Shown here piece by piece: positions 53,901-58,716 of a stretch of 64,000 nucleotides of DNA. The position numbers and the translations under genes were made by a program. Every line of letters begins with the position of its first letter. Position 1 is the first letter of the stretch. Below the pieces are notes generated by a model. It saw only the letters and a list, made by a program, of their open reading frames with translations, ran no database searches and was not told where the DNA came from. The DNA lies in assembly GCA_002633005.1 (NCBI GenBank), contig NMRA01000570.1, forward strand, positions 95,737 to 159,736. The letters are read 5' to 3'. This stretch comes from Phoronis australis. Lineage: Eukaryota; Phoronida; Phoronidae.

Positions 53901-56900
53901 CGCTTTCATTTTTTCTATTTGTCAAAGGTTTGTGGACTGTAGCATTGCTACAAATATGTTATGGTAAAAAGGTCACATGCCGCTCGATTTTGATGATGAC
54001 AGGACAGAGCAATTAAGGATTAAGAATTTCTTAATCAAAGCGGACCTCTGTAAATCCCATTTCGTGAAAGAAATTGAGAAATTTAGATTCAGGCCCCTTG
54101 CACTGTTACGGCTATACCATTGGTCTCGACTCTTTCCTAACTCAAAATGAGAAGTGATTGAGTTTGAAAGAACTATCCTTATAATCGAGACCATGCTCGG
54201 TGCATACAGTTACAATAAGCCATGCCGCAACAAGTCAACTTGTAGGGTCTGTTCTGAATCAATGACAAAATGACAATAAATCATATCCAATTTAAGTCTG
54301 AAACAATTTGAAACCAATATCAAAATGGTGAGTGGTCTATTTCGAAACTTTGCTTTTTTGATGGAAGGTGAGTTTATAGTCGCCTTGGTAGTAACTTGAA
54401 ATTCAGCAAAAAATCATTTTTTGCAATATTGTTTCATTTCAGCGCCAAATTTAGCAGTAACACAAATACATTCACACATATTCATTAAGATTTTTCAAAT
54501 TAGCGAGTAATGTCACAGGATGATCAAACTTCCATACAGTGTATGATATGATGTGGCTTCAACATTTCTCACTGAATCTCTGCGACCTTTAAAAGAAATG
54601 TTTGGTTGCCAAATTCTGGAGCTGGCGCGGTGGTGTCTAGAGGTTAGCCACCTGTATCTCAGTACAAAATATGAAGAAAATGGAAAGCTCCCTTCTTTCA
54701 ATACTGTGCCACGTCAAACTCTAAAACTTTCTCCAGTAACCTTGAAAACGAGGACAAGGTCGATGAAATCGACTGAAGATGGCCCAGTAGCACTTTGATA
54801 CAATGATATCTGAAGTACAAGAACTCTTTTTGAGAAATCGTGCCAACAGGATTTTATTTTCGTAACTTAACGTCCTAACCAAAATTGACGGGCATCTAGA
54901 GTTGCCCCACTACATTTCAGTGGTATCGCACCAACATTTTCCACTAGTAGTCAAAACTTGGTTTTCTCTGTACGGCTTTGAAAATGAGGTCAAGGACACC
55001 AAAATGGACTGGCACTTGGAATTTTGTTCCACCTACACCTCGGTACAAAATATGAACAAATTTAAAGACCAGGGGCCCGTTCCAAGAAACTGACTTAAGT
55101 TCACTTTTGACTTAAGTCTAGTCTAAAATTTGACTTAACTTCCATACTTTGAAAATTCCACATCCGGTCAGATAGCTAAAATTAAGATTGAACTTTTATC
55201 AAAAACTTAATTCAAATGTAGGATGTCTTTCTTATGACAGTCTCGAGACTAATTTAAGTTTTATCTTTAAATTAACTAAAATTTAAGATTTGTCTTAGCT
55301 AAGTCAGTTTTGTTGGAACAGGCCCCTGTGCTCTACATAGTGTGCCAGCAACATTTGCCCAAGGTAAACTTGATTTTTTTGATATGATCTTGAAAATGAC
55401 GTCACGGCCACCAAAAATGGCTTCCGTCTAGAGTTGCCCGACCAACACCTTCATAAAAAATATGAACAAAATCTAAGCTTCCTTCTTGTTGAGATATCAT
55501 GACAACATTGTGAGGCATATGGATGAATGATCATGAATACTATGTTCCCACTCAATGAGGAGGAAGGGGGGTCAATAAAAATACACTTTTAAAGCATATT
55601 GCTTATAGAGTAAACTGAGGCTTTCCCATTGGAGACTATTCTATATTCTATTTTCAAAACATTGTTTCTTCAAATGTTCTGTGAGGTCTGTCCCCTTAAC
55701 TAATCCATTTATTACCAAAGATCACATTAATGCAGGCAGAACACAGCCAAAATCAATTAGGCAAAAAATAGTTGCCCAAAAACCTTGACAACAAAACCAG
55801 GAAAGTCCTTTGCATTCTAAAGTAATTTATTAGGATTAGAAACTTGTCACAAACACCCAGAGATCAGATCAATATGGCTATTTATGATGGATGAAAAGGT
55901 TTGTGTCACACACAAGAAAACACAGCCTGAAACAATCTCCTTTCTCTGTAAACATGTAATAATATATTTCTATTGCTGGATTCACTTCCAACAGAACATT
56001 TTAATTAACAATAATCCTATATGAATCACAGCTTCAGTTAGAATTAGATGATCAAGTCCATGTCCATGTAGAGTTCTATACAGCTGAAAACTGAAATGTG
56101 TAGGAAGTGTGTGAAAGCCAATGAACGTGCCAAAAGTGAGCAGAAACAAAGGTTCGCTAGGGGACCTTATCGACATATCTGTGTACTTAGCCAAATATCC
56201 ACAGAACTACAGATTTTGACGCACTAAAAGTGCGCGCATCTTCTGAAAGCGGAAAGTATGTAAGATTTGATTTTTGACTTTTTACTACGGTATGTGTCAA
56301 ATATTGAGTCACGTGACCATGTATTTTTGGTAAAATTTAGAAAAACAGACAGGTACGTCGACAGCAAAACAACGGTATCAAAAGCATGACCAAATTTCAT
56401 TTGTTATAAATGTTCAAGATGAAATCTCAAAAATGCAGTCACAGTTTTCTACATTATGATCTTAATTTCATTTCATGTAACTTTTGATTCTTTTCATGAA
56501 AATCATAAAAGTCATATTTTTGTATTCCCTTGTGCTAAAGTGGAACACTTTAAAAACAATTGGCCAAACAATGTGTTGGAGACTAGTCGCACATAAAGCA
56601 TAGAACCTAAAAATTTCATAAGAATCGAATCAGTGATTTCTGAGATATGATGTTTTGAAGTTAGCCAAATTTGGACATTTTTCTTGGGCCTTGCATCACT
56701 TTTAAATTGTCCTGAATCAGTTACAGTGGGCTACAGCAGCTTAATTCAAAATGTTCACTGAAGACATTGTTGGTGTGAAATTTGACATTCTTCTTAAAAA
56801 CACAAAAAATGGTAAAACAGTCAATAGAAAATGTTGTCTGAAATAAAAGAAATCTAAAAATAACAAATATTGGAACACCATGTTTTTGCTTAGGCAGCAG

Positions 56901-58716
56901 ACATGATACTGCAGCAGACATGATACTCAAACCTAAAGGTACATGTATACGACAACTATTCAATACGTAACCCATGACAACATACTGGAAGTATCCTATG
57001 ACAACTTCTTACCACTTCAAATAATTGCAGGCTATGTTACCATGGAATCTCACCAATTTAGGACACAATATGGCCGACAGGGGAAATTCTACTTCTTCAT
57101 TTTTTAACAAAGTTATTTCCAATAAATGCTTTGTCATTTTTAAAAATCTGCACCACACCTACCATCGCTCATTGATAACATGAGAAATTGCGATCATTCA
57201 ACACAGTGTTGGAAGCCTTTCAAAGATAAAAATCACCAAGTTTGGAAATTATTTTTATCTGAAATTGGTAAGATTTTACCATGTGTGTTGTCTGAAACAT
57301 TTCATTAACACTGTAGCACCCACTCTTAGCTGTTATTCACTCCAGTTTTGCTACCAAAAGTTTCTTTCAAACGACCTTGAAAATTGATCCATTCATTTTC
57401 AGTGCAACTCTCAGACTGTTGAAATTCCACTTGTATTTCAAAAAATGTCACCTGAAATTTAATCCTCAGTAGGAGAACTAAATGTAATTAATCTACTTGT
57501 ATATTAGTTACTGGGGTTTTAACCAATACATCTGCCTTCAAGACTGTTGCACTTGTTGTGACAAAATTTAATTGGTTTCAATGAATTTACAATGGTACCA
57601 ATGAAGATATATACATAGTTAAAAACTGACAACGAATTGTGAACCATTTTTAGCATTTCTGAATGAAAACAGTGAGGACAGTACAAAAAGTAAAGCAATT
57701 TAGCACGATTCTTTTTTGGATTATAATATCCCTATCTTTTTTGGATTATAATATCCCTATCTTTTTTGGATTATAATATCCCTATGTTGTTACCATGAAC
57801 CTGAGCTATTTCAAATCCAGCATTCCTTTGTTCTGGTTGCTAGCATTACATAACTTATCCATTTATGAGTTTAATTTCCCCCCTTGTTTATTTTTTCACT
57901 GAGACCACAGCCTCTGCCTCTAAGTTAAAGCTTCTAAGCTGCTAGGCCTTCTCTCTTGAATAGTCTCATTGTATTTGTGATACAGGAAACAGTACTTTAC
58001 ACTGAGAAAATGTGGAATAAATCCCATTCTATTCTATGCAAAGCAAAGATTTGTTTTCTGTCAGTGTTGTCAAGTAACCCACAAGAAGTTAATTATTGAC
58101 TCATACTTATTTGATGTTAATGATCTACTGAAAGTAACTTATTGTGATGATACCACTCAAGCAAATTCATGGTAAACATTCCAGTTTAATGACAAGACAA
58201 GACATTTAGCTAGTCGATTTCAACAGCACTGCAATGTCAAGCAGCTCTCCGTTATTTACCAGTTTACTACGAGTAATTTACAATGTGTCTTTTCAATTTC
58301 GCGACCAGTTACGTAAGTAGCCTATTTTCCTCTACAAGTTCAACGTCCAGTCGCTTTGGGAGTTGTGGCAGTTGACGCAACGTCTACACGAAGCGTTCTA
58401 AATAACTGGCTGAAAATTCAATGGAATAGAACGACAACTATTTCTTCCAAATCAGCCCGTTATCGTGAAGACCCCCACTGCAGGTCAACTTTGTTAACAT
58501 TACCTCGTCAGCAGCACTGGCTTCGGTATTTCCCTTATCAAGACCCCGTAGAATGTTTTCCAGAACACTCCATTCGCCTTTTTGGCACAGCGACAGGATT
58601 TTGGAACTACTTGAATTGGTCGATCCTGAGCTGATCGACAAAGTGTCCGTGTCAGCCTCCATCCCAGTATCGGACCCTTTGGTTGATCCGCCGCTCGAGC
58701 TCGCACGAGCAGACAT
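11754..58716 (-). CDS. TRPN1: TRPN (NOMPC-type) mechanosensitive cation channel, 29 coding exons
   Basis: The gene encodes a complete 1670-residue TRPN channel. Members are plasma-membrane cation channels opened by force on an ankyrin-repeat spring that links the pore to microtubules. The spliced protein has an N-terminal segment (1-71), 29 ankyrin repeats (72-1088), a linker containing SPAPVDTAAKMSKNFSLLAT, a pre-S1 hydrophobic segment (about 1214-1234), S1 (about 1246-1268), S2 (about 1284-1299), S3 (about 1312-1333), S4 (about 1352-1369), S5 (about 1389-1411), pore helix and filter TFEMLFFSLFGLVEPENLP (about 1441-1459), S6 LIVLINLLIAMMSDTYQRIQ (about 1484-1503), TRP box EWKFGRAKLIRNM (1509-1521) and an acidic tail. 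The repeat count equals that of Drosophila NOMPC and repeats align one to one. ATG 58716 is the first Met after an in-frame stop (58762-58764) and has A at -3. All junctions use GT-AG and total 5013 nt in one frame. Confidence 0.95.
12873..13028 (-). CDS. TRPN1: TRPN exon 28 (cytosolic C-terminal region)
   Basis: The exon reads KICSAHAQEYINEEEDLDAI and continues through NNWLRNVVRRNTQ to VPE. The donor is AGA|GTGAGT. Phase 1 on both sides fits exons 27 and 29. A second AG 13 bases inside the exon would shift the frame into a stop, so the upstream AG is the right acceptor. Confidence 0.82.
13832..15212 (-). CDS. TRPN1: TRPN exon 27 (linker, channel core, TRP box)
   Basis: This single 1381-nt exon encodes residues 1089-1548 plus one base. 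It begins FVFDLMVCGKTNNNKTIEEF and ends CKVAIKHR. It holds every membrane segment; the pore helix and filter map to about 14100-14162, S6 to about 13989-14051 and the TRP box to about 13911-13952. Two NxT sequons (NAT and NRT) flank the pore. The extracellular S5-pore loop is Gly/Asp-rich (LGDGTGDGG). Confidence 0.95.
15647..15853 (-). CDS. TRPN1: TRPN exon 26 (last two ankyrin repeats)
   Basis: Residues 1020-1088. The exon starts NGWTALHFAAKAG and ends LMEDKK. The second repeat (DGKVALCYAASANHTDVL) is divergent, as is the last repeat of NOMPC. Donor GTATCT, phase 0 both sides. Confidence 0.93.
16918..16961. repeat. 22-bp direct duplication
   Basis: AACATTGATGAGAAACACAA plus CG occurs twice in tandem in the intron upstream of exon 26. 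It is a simple local duplication. Confidence 0.7.
16998..17195 (-). CDS. TRPN1: TRPN exon 25 (two ankyrin repeats)
   Basis: Residues 954-1019. The exon starts GAIPLHLAAQSGH, its second repeat is RGRTGLHLSAANGHLDMV, and it ends ADINTCDK. The acceptor ends TTAG. Phase 0. Confidence 0.93.
19369..19476 (-). CDS. TRPN1: TRPN exon 24 (ankyrin repeat)
   Basis: Residues 918-953. SGLTPLHLAAQSGHEGLVRL to ADAATNAQ. The donor GTTTGT departs from consensus, but the next exon continues the NOMPC-like order exactly. Confidence 0.92.
20605..20736 (-). CDS. TRPN1: TRPN exon 23 (ankyrin repeat with tail)
   Basis: Residues 874-917. TGLTALHVAAHFGQIDFV, then TKVPATVKSESPSD and LKDLSAE. The VPATVKSE segment is a strong landmark shared with insect NOMPC, which also has an extended loop here. 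Confidence 0.93.
21182..21280 (-). CDS. TRPN1: TRPN exon 22 (ankyrin repeat)
   Basis: Residues 841-873. DGMTAIHLAAKQGHVQILEA to NITSSK. 99 nt, phase 0, donor GTAATG. Confidence 0.92.
21699..21800 (-). CDS. TRPN1: TRPN exon 21 (ankyrin repeat)
   Basis: Residues 807-840. TNDSTSLHLAAEGGHTEVCR to ASDENA. The donor is GCT|GTACGA. Too short for most gene finders, but it fills the repeat expected between exons 20 and 22. Confidence 0.88.
22261..22365 (-). CDS. TRPN1: TRPN exon 20 (ankyrin repeat)
   Basis: Residues 772-806. NGMTCAHIAASKGSVAVIKE to TTARNR. The ASKGSVAVIKELMKF stretch matches its NOMPC counterpart closely. Donor GTAATT. Confidence 0.92.
24464..24565 (-). CDS. TRPN1: TRPN exon 19 (ankyrin repeat)
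   Basis: Residues 738-771. HGQTPLHLAAENDHSDVVKL to VTMANT. Donor GTAAGT, acceptor TTTTCAG, phase 0. Confidence 0.92.
25462..25560 (-). CDS. TRPN1: TRPN exon 18 (ankyrin repeat)
   Basis: Residues 705-737. AKKTPLHLAAQNGQMEVCST to VATDE. Donor GTAAGT, acceptor ending TTTAG, phase 0. Confidence 0.92.
25777..25790 (+). promoter_or_regulatory. CTCF-like motif in TRPN intron 17
   Basis: CCAATAGGTGGCAT differs from the CTCF core at the fourth and last bases. Its flank CATAATGTGG matches the copy at 7055, so both probably come from one repeat. Confidence 0.25.
25973..26173 (-). CDS. TRPN1: TRPN exon 17 (two ankyrin repeats)
   Basis: Residues 638-704. HGKAALHLAAESGHDHVADV, then LGVTPLHLAAQNGYNKLVRL, ending TIDALTL. 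Donor GTAAGT. One of four exons carrying two repeats. Confidence 0.93.
26717..26815 (-). CDS. TRPN1: TRPN exon 16 (ankyrin repeat)
   Basis: Residues 605-637. NGWSPLLVASEQGHLEIVKI to ARVDVFDE. The LLANHARVDVFD stretch is near-identical to that of NOMPC. Donor GTAATG. Confidence 0.93.
27375..27491 (-). CDS. TRPN1: TRPN exon 15 (ankyrin repeat)
   Basis: Residues 566-604. TSETSLHYCARAGNEDILLE to AVNKQAQ. Longer than a standard repeat (39 residues), like the equivalent NOMPC repeat. Donor GTAAGT. Confidence 0.92.
27749..28231. mobile_element. Non-autonomous DNA transposon with CCCGTCACAC ends
   Basis: The left end ATGTAATACCCCCGTCACAC mirrors the right end, whose reverse complement starts ATGTAATATCCCGTCACAC. 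Pairing continues through GAGGTGCGGTACC against GAGGCGCGGTGCC. The interior is clearly more GC-rich than the intron and is studded with variants of GTGGCACCG in both orientations, which resemble transposase-binding sites. Open frames on both strands follow this composition and match no protein I know. Confidence 0.7.
28501..28629 (-). CDS. TRPN1: TRPN exon 14 (ankyrin repeat)
   Basis: Residues 523-565. EGESCVHYAAELTKKSAHGE to TNQHSKY. It carries a 10-residue insertion typical of this NOMPC repeat. Donor GTAAGG. Confidence 0.92.
28924..29052 (-). CDS. TRPN1: TRPN exon 13 (ankyrin repeat)
   Basis: Residues 480-522. NGETPLHIAVRYCHWGVANE to LVNQQNL. Donor GTAAGA, phase 0. Confidence 0.92.
29294..29392 (-). 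CDS. TRPN1: TRPN exon 12 (ankyrin repeat)
   Basis: Residues 447-479. NGETALHIASRHGHLKMIRA to PLWQSK. Donor GTATGT, acceptor TTTCAG. Confidence 0.92.
29779..29880 (-). CDS. TRPN1: TRPN exon 11 (ankyrin repeat)
   Basis: Residues 413-446. NLETALHLAAETEDGESCAE to NAVQE. The acceptor is TTTAG and the donor GTAAGG. Confidence 0.92.
31004..31105 (-). CDS. TRPN1: TRPN exon 10 (ankyrin repeat)
   Basis: Residues 379-412. DNYTALHIAVKAGKPQVVQT to EIKGGP. DNYTALHIAV is identical to the matching NOMPC repeat. Acceptor ending TGTAG, donor GTAAGT. Confidence 0.92.
31782..31880 (-). CDS. TRPN1: TRPN exon 9 (ankyrin repeat)
   Basis: Residues 346-378. SGAVCLHAAAEKGHTAVVRA to VDSKTK. Donor GTCAGT, acceptor TTTCCAG. 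Confidence 0.91.
32457..32657 (-). CDS. TRPN1: TRPN exon 8 (two ankyrin repeats)
   Basis: Residues 279-345. LDRTSLHIVAERGNTSLVEI, then KDGSTLMHISSRCGHAETAM, ending PLHMPNK. The RTKDGSTLMHI and LHMPNK blocks are hallmarks of TRPN. The donor GTTGTC is weak. Confidence 0.94.
33602..33691. mobile_element. 90-bp inverted-repeat element
   Basis: AATTATTCTAATCT (33602-33615) and AGATTAGAATAATT (33678-33691) form a perfect 14-bp inverted repeat. Between them ACAGCTATT and AATAGAGCTGT form an inner hairpin. It is possibly a very small MITE. Confidence 0.45.
34652..34753 (-). CDS. TRPN1: TRPN exon 7 (ankyrin repeat)
   Basis: Residues 245-278. FEGYTPVHISSWEGDEAMLK to NVVDK. EGDEAxLKY matches NOMPC. 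Donor GTATGA. Confidence 0.92.
34842..35122. mobile_element. 281-bp foldback element with about 95-bp arms
   Basis: The arms begin AGTATAAGATGATCACTTA and continue through GAGACGTGGTAGGTTGGTTG, GGTCCGCCAGGT and AGGGATTTCC on both sides in inverse orientation, with a few mismatches. The centre is a GC-richer stretch of roughly 90 bp. No clear target duplication is seen. Confidence 0.7.
36147..36566 (+). repeat. Dispersed repeat family A, copy 2
   Basis: It starts TAGGACCTTATTGACA, has CCAAATATCTACAAAACTAT, GAAATCATGAAAGTCC and ends near GACATTTTTCCACGGGGTCC. It gives the uninterrupted reference for the palindrome insertion in copy 1. Confidence 0.6.
36733..36831 (-). CDS. TRPN1: TRPN exon 6 (ankyrin repeat)
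   Basis: Residues 212-244. DSGDSVLHVACRRKDTELAK to VDLQN. 99 nt, phase 0, donor GTAAAT, strong T-rich acceptor. Confidence 0.92.
37430..37805 (+). pseudogene. Decayed non-LTR retrotransposon reverse transcriptase
   Basis: Several reverse-transcriptase landmarks appear in order on the + strand but in broken frames. STADMFVLH lies upstream, then motif A as LYCLFVDFKKAFDQVW (37521-37568). A VRVCQLLPFYL stretch stands in the motif B position (about 37655-37690). CADD, followed by a stop codon, stands for the usual YADD of motif C (about 37775-37795). The fossil lies antisense within TRPN intron 5. Frameshifts and stops show it is dead. The style is LINE (Jockey/CR1/L2-like), but the clade is not determinable. 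Confidence 0.75.
37924..38028 (-). CDS. TRPN1: TRPN exon 5 (ankyrin repeat)
   Basis: Residues 177-211. DGCIPLFLAAEVGNLSVCKE to KTQRK. IPLxLAxExGNxSxCxELL matches the fourth repeat of NOMPC. Donor GTAGGG. Confidence 0.9.
38757..38870 (-). CDS. TRPN1: TRPN exon 4 (ankyrin repeat)
   Basis: Residues 139-176. PKDQLPLHMACARSSGALPA to RLAQDK. Locally GC-rich against its introns. It fills the third repeat, which is also irregular in NOMPC. Donor GTACTG. Confidence 0.87.
40446..40544 (-). CDS. TRPN1: TRPN exon 3 (ankyrin repeat)
   Basis: Residues 106-138. DNRTVMHYAASYAKEDIIKV to TVAGG. AAxYxxEDxxKxL matches NOMPC repeat 2. Donor GGG|GTGAGT. Confidence 0.92.
41394..41590. mobile_element. CTCACCAATTT-ended MITE, copy 2
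   Basis: GTAATATCTCACCAATTTAG at the left and GAAATTGGTGAGATAGTATT at the right are inverse of each other. It belongs to the family of 8793-9001 and 57041-57282, although its interior has diverged. Confidence 0.6.
41878..42000. repeat. 21-bp minisatellite with alternating units
   Basis: About six units carry the core AAACATCAGCTTCTGAA. Units alternate between AAAGC and AAC-type starts, giving a 42-bp higher-order period. Since 21 is a multiple of three, the array is open in several frames, which produces a spurious KHQLL-repeat frame. Confidence 0.85.
46131..46184. repeat. Perfect 16-bp hairpin
   Basis: TTTTGAGAACCAGTTT (46131-46146) and AAACTGGTTCTCAAAA (46169-46184) are exact reverse complements with a 22-base loop. 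Possibly a MITE remnant. Confidence 0.6.
50618..50719 (-). CDS. TRPN1: TRPN exon 2 (first ankyrin repeat)
   Basis: Residues 72-105. ETGVTPLMVAVRENKLVVVE to NDKAK. TGxTPLMxAxxxNK matches the first NOMPC repeat. It is isolated by introns of 7.8 and 10.1 kb. Confidence 0.92.
53522..53890 (+). repeat. Degenerate tandem repeat of about 120 bp, three units
   Basis: Units start at about 53522, 53670 and 53768. They share ACATCT-CGT-AGTCATAT-AATGT, TTGTTCATAATCGCCA and TTTTCAGTTAATTT-GCCAAGTGT, the last in units 1 and 3. They are rich in CATCATC and give a recurring hydrophobic frame (HMNVIILFIIAT, HINVIVLFIIAT). Confidence 0.6.
54600..55520 (+). repeat. Degenerate tandem array of roughly 150-240 bp units
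   Basis: Three landmarks recur in order: TACAAAATATGAA at about 54663, 55043 and 55455; TTGAAAATGAGGTCAAGG-like strings at about 54743, 54979 and 55391; and CTAGAGTTGCCC at two places. The array is interrupted by the element at 55070-55328. Confidence 0.55.
55070..55328. mobile_element. Foldback element with CAGGGGCCYGTTCCAA ends
   Basis: The left end CAGGGGCCCGTTCCAAGAAA mirrors the right end, whose reverse complement is CAGGGGCCTGTTCCAACAAA. ACTGACTTAAG against ACTGACTTAGC continues the pairing. The 259-bp element sits inside one unit of a tandem array, so it is younger than the array. Confidence 0.7.
56156..56703 (+). repeat. Dispersed repeat family A, copy 3
   Basis: It has the same order of landmarks as the other copies: GGACCTTATCGACATATCTG, CCAAATATCCACAGAACTA, CTGAAAGCGGAAAGTATG, TTTCATGAAAATCATAAAAG and GACATTTTTCTTGGGCC. 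Confidence 0.6.
57041..57282. mobile_element. CTCACCAATTT-ended MITE, copy 3
   Basis: CATGGAATCTCACCAATTTA and GAAATTGGTAAGATTTTACC are inverse ends. The interior CACAATATGGC and TTCTTCAT blocks match the copy at 8793-9001. Confidence 0.65.
57711..57785. repeat. Perfect 25-bp tandem triplication
   Basis: The unit CTTTTTTGGA TTATAATATC CCTAT occurs three times without mismatch, which indicates very recent expansion. Confidence 0.95.
58504..58716 (-). CDS. TRPN1: TRPN exon 1 (N-terminus, start codon)
   Basis: Residues 1-71. It opens MSARASSSGGSTKG, a Ser/Gly-rich disordered lead, followed by ILSLCQKGEWSVLENILRGL, which aligns with the helix before the first repeat in NOMPC. Donor GAG|GTAATG. 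An in-frame stop at 58762-58764 supports this ATG. Confidence 0.9.

Larger units (their letters stand above)
50720..58503 (-). other. TRPN intron 1 (7.8 kb)
   Basis: The first intron is almost wholly repetitive. It contains AAGATGGCGG-type motifs (52812-53141), two degenerate tandem arrays (53522-53890 and 54600-55520), a foldback element nested in the second (55070-55328), a family A copy (56156-56703), a CTCACCAATTT element (57041-57282) and a 25-bp triplication (57711-57785). No exon is visible between exons 1 and 2, which also align contiguously to NOMPC. Confidence 0.7.
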
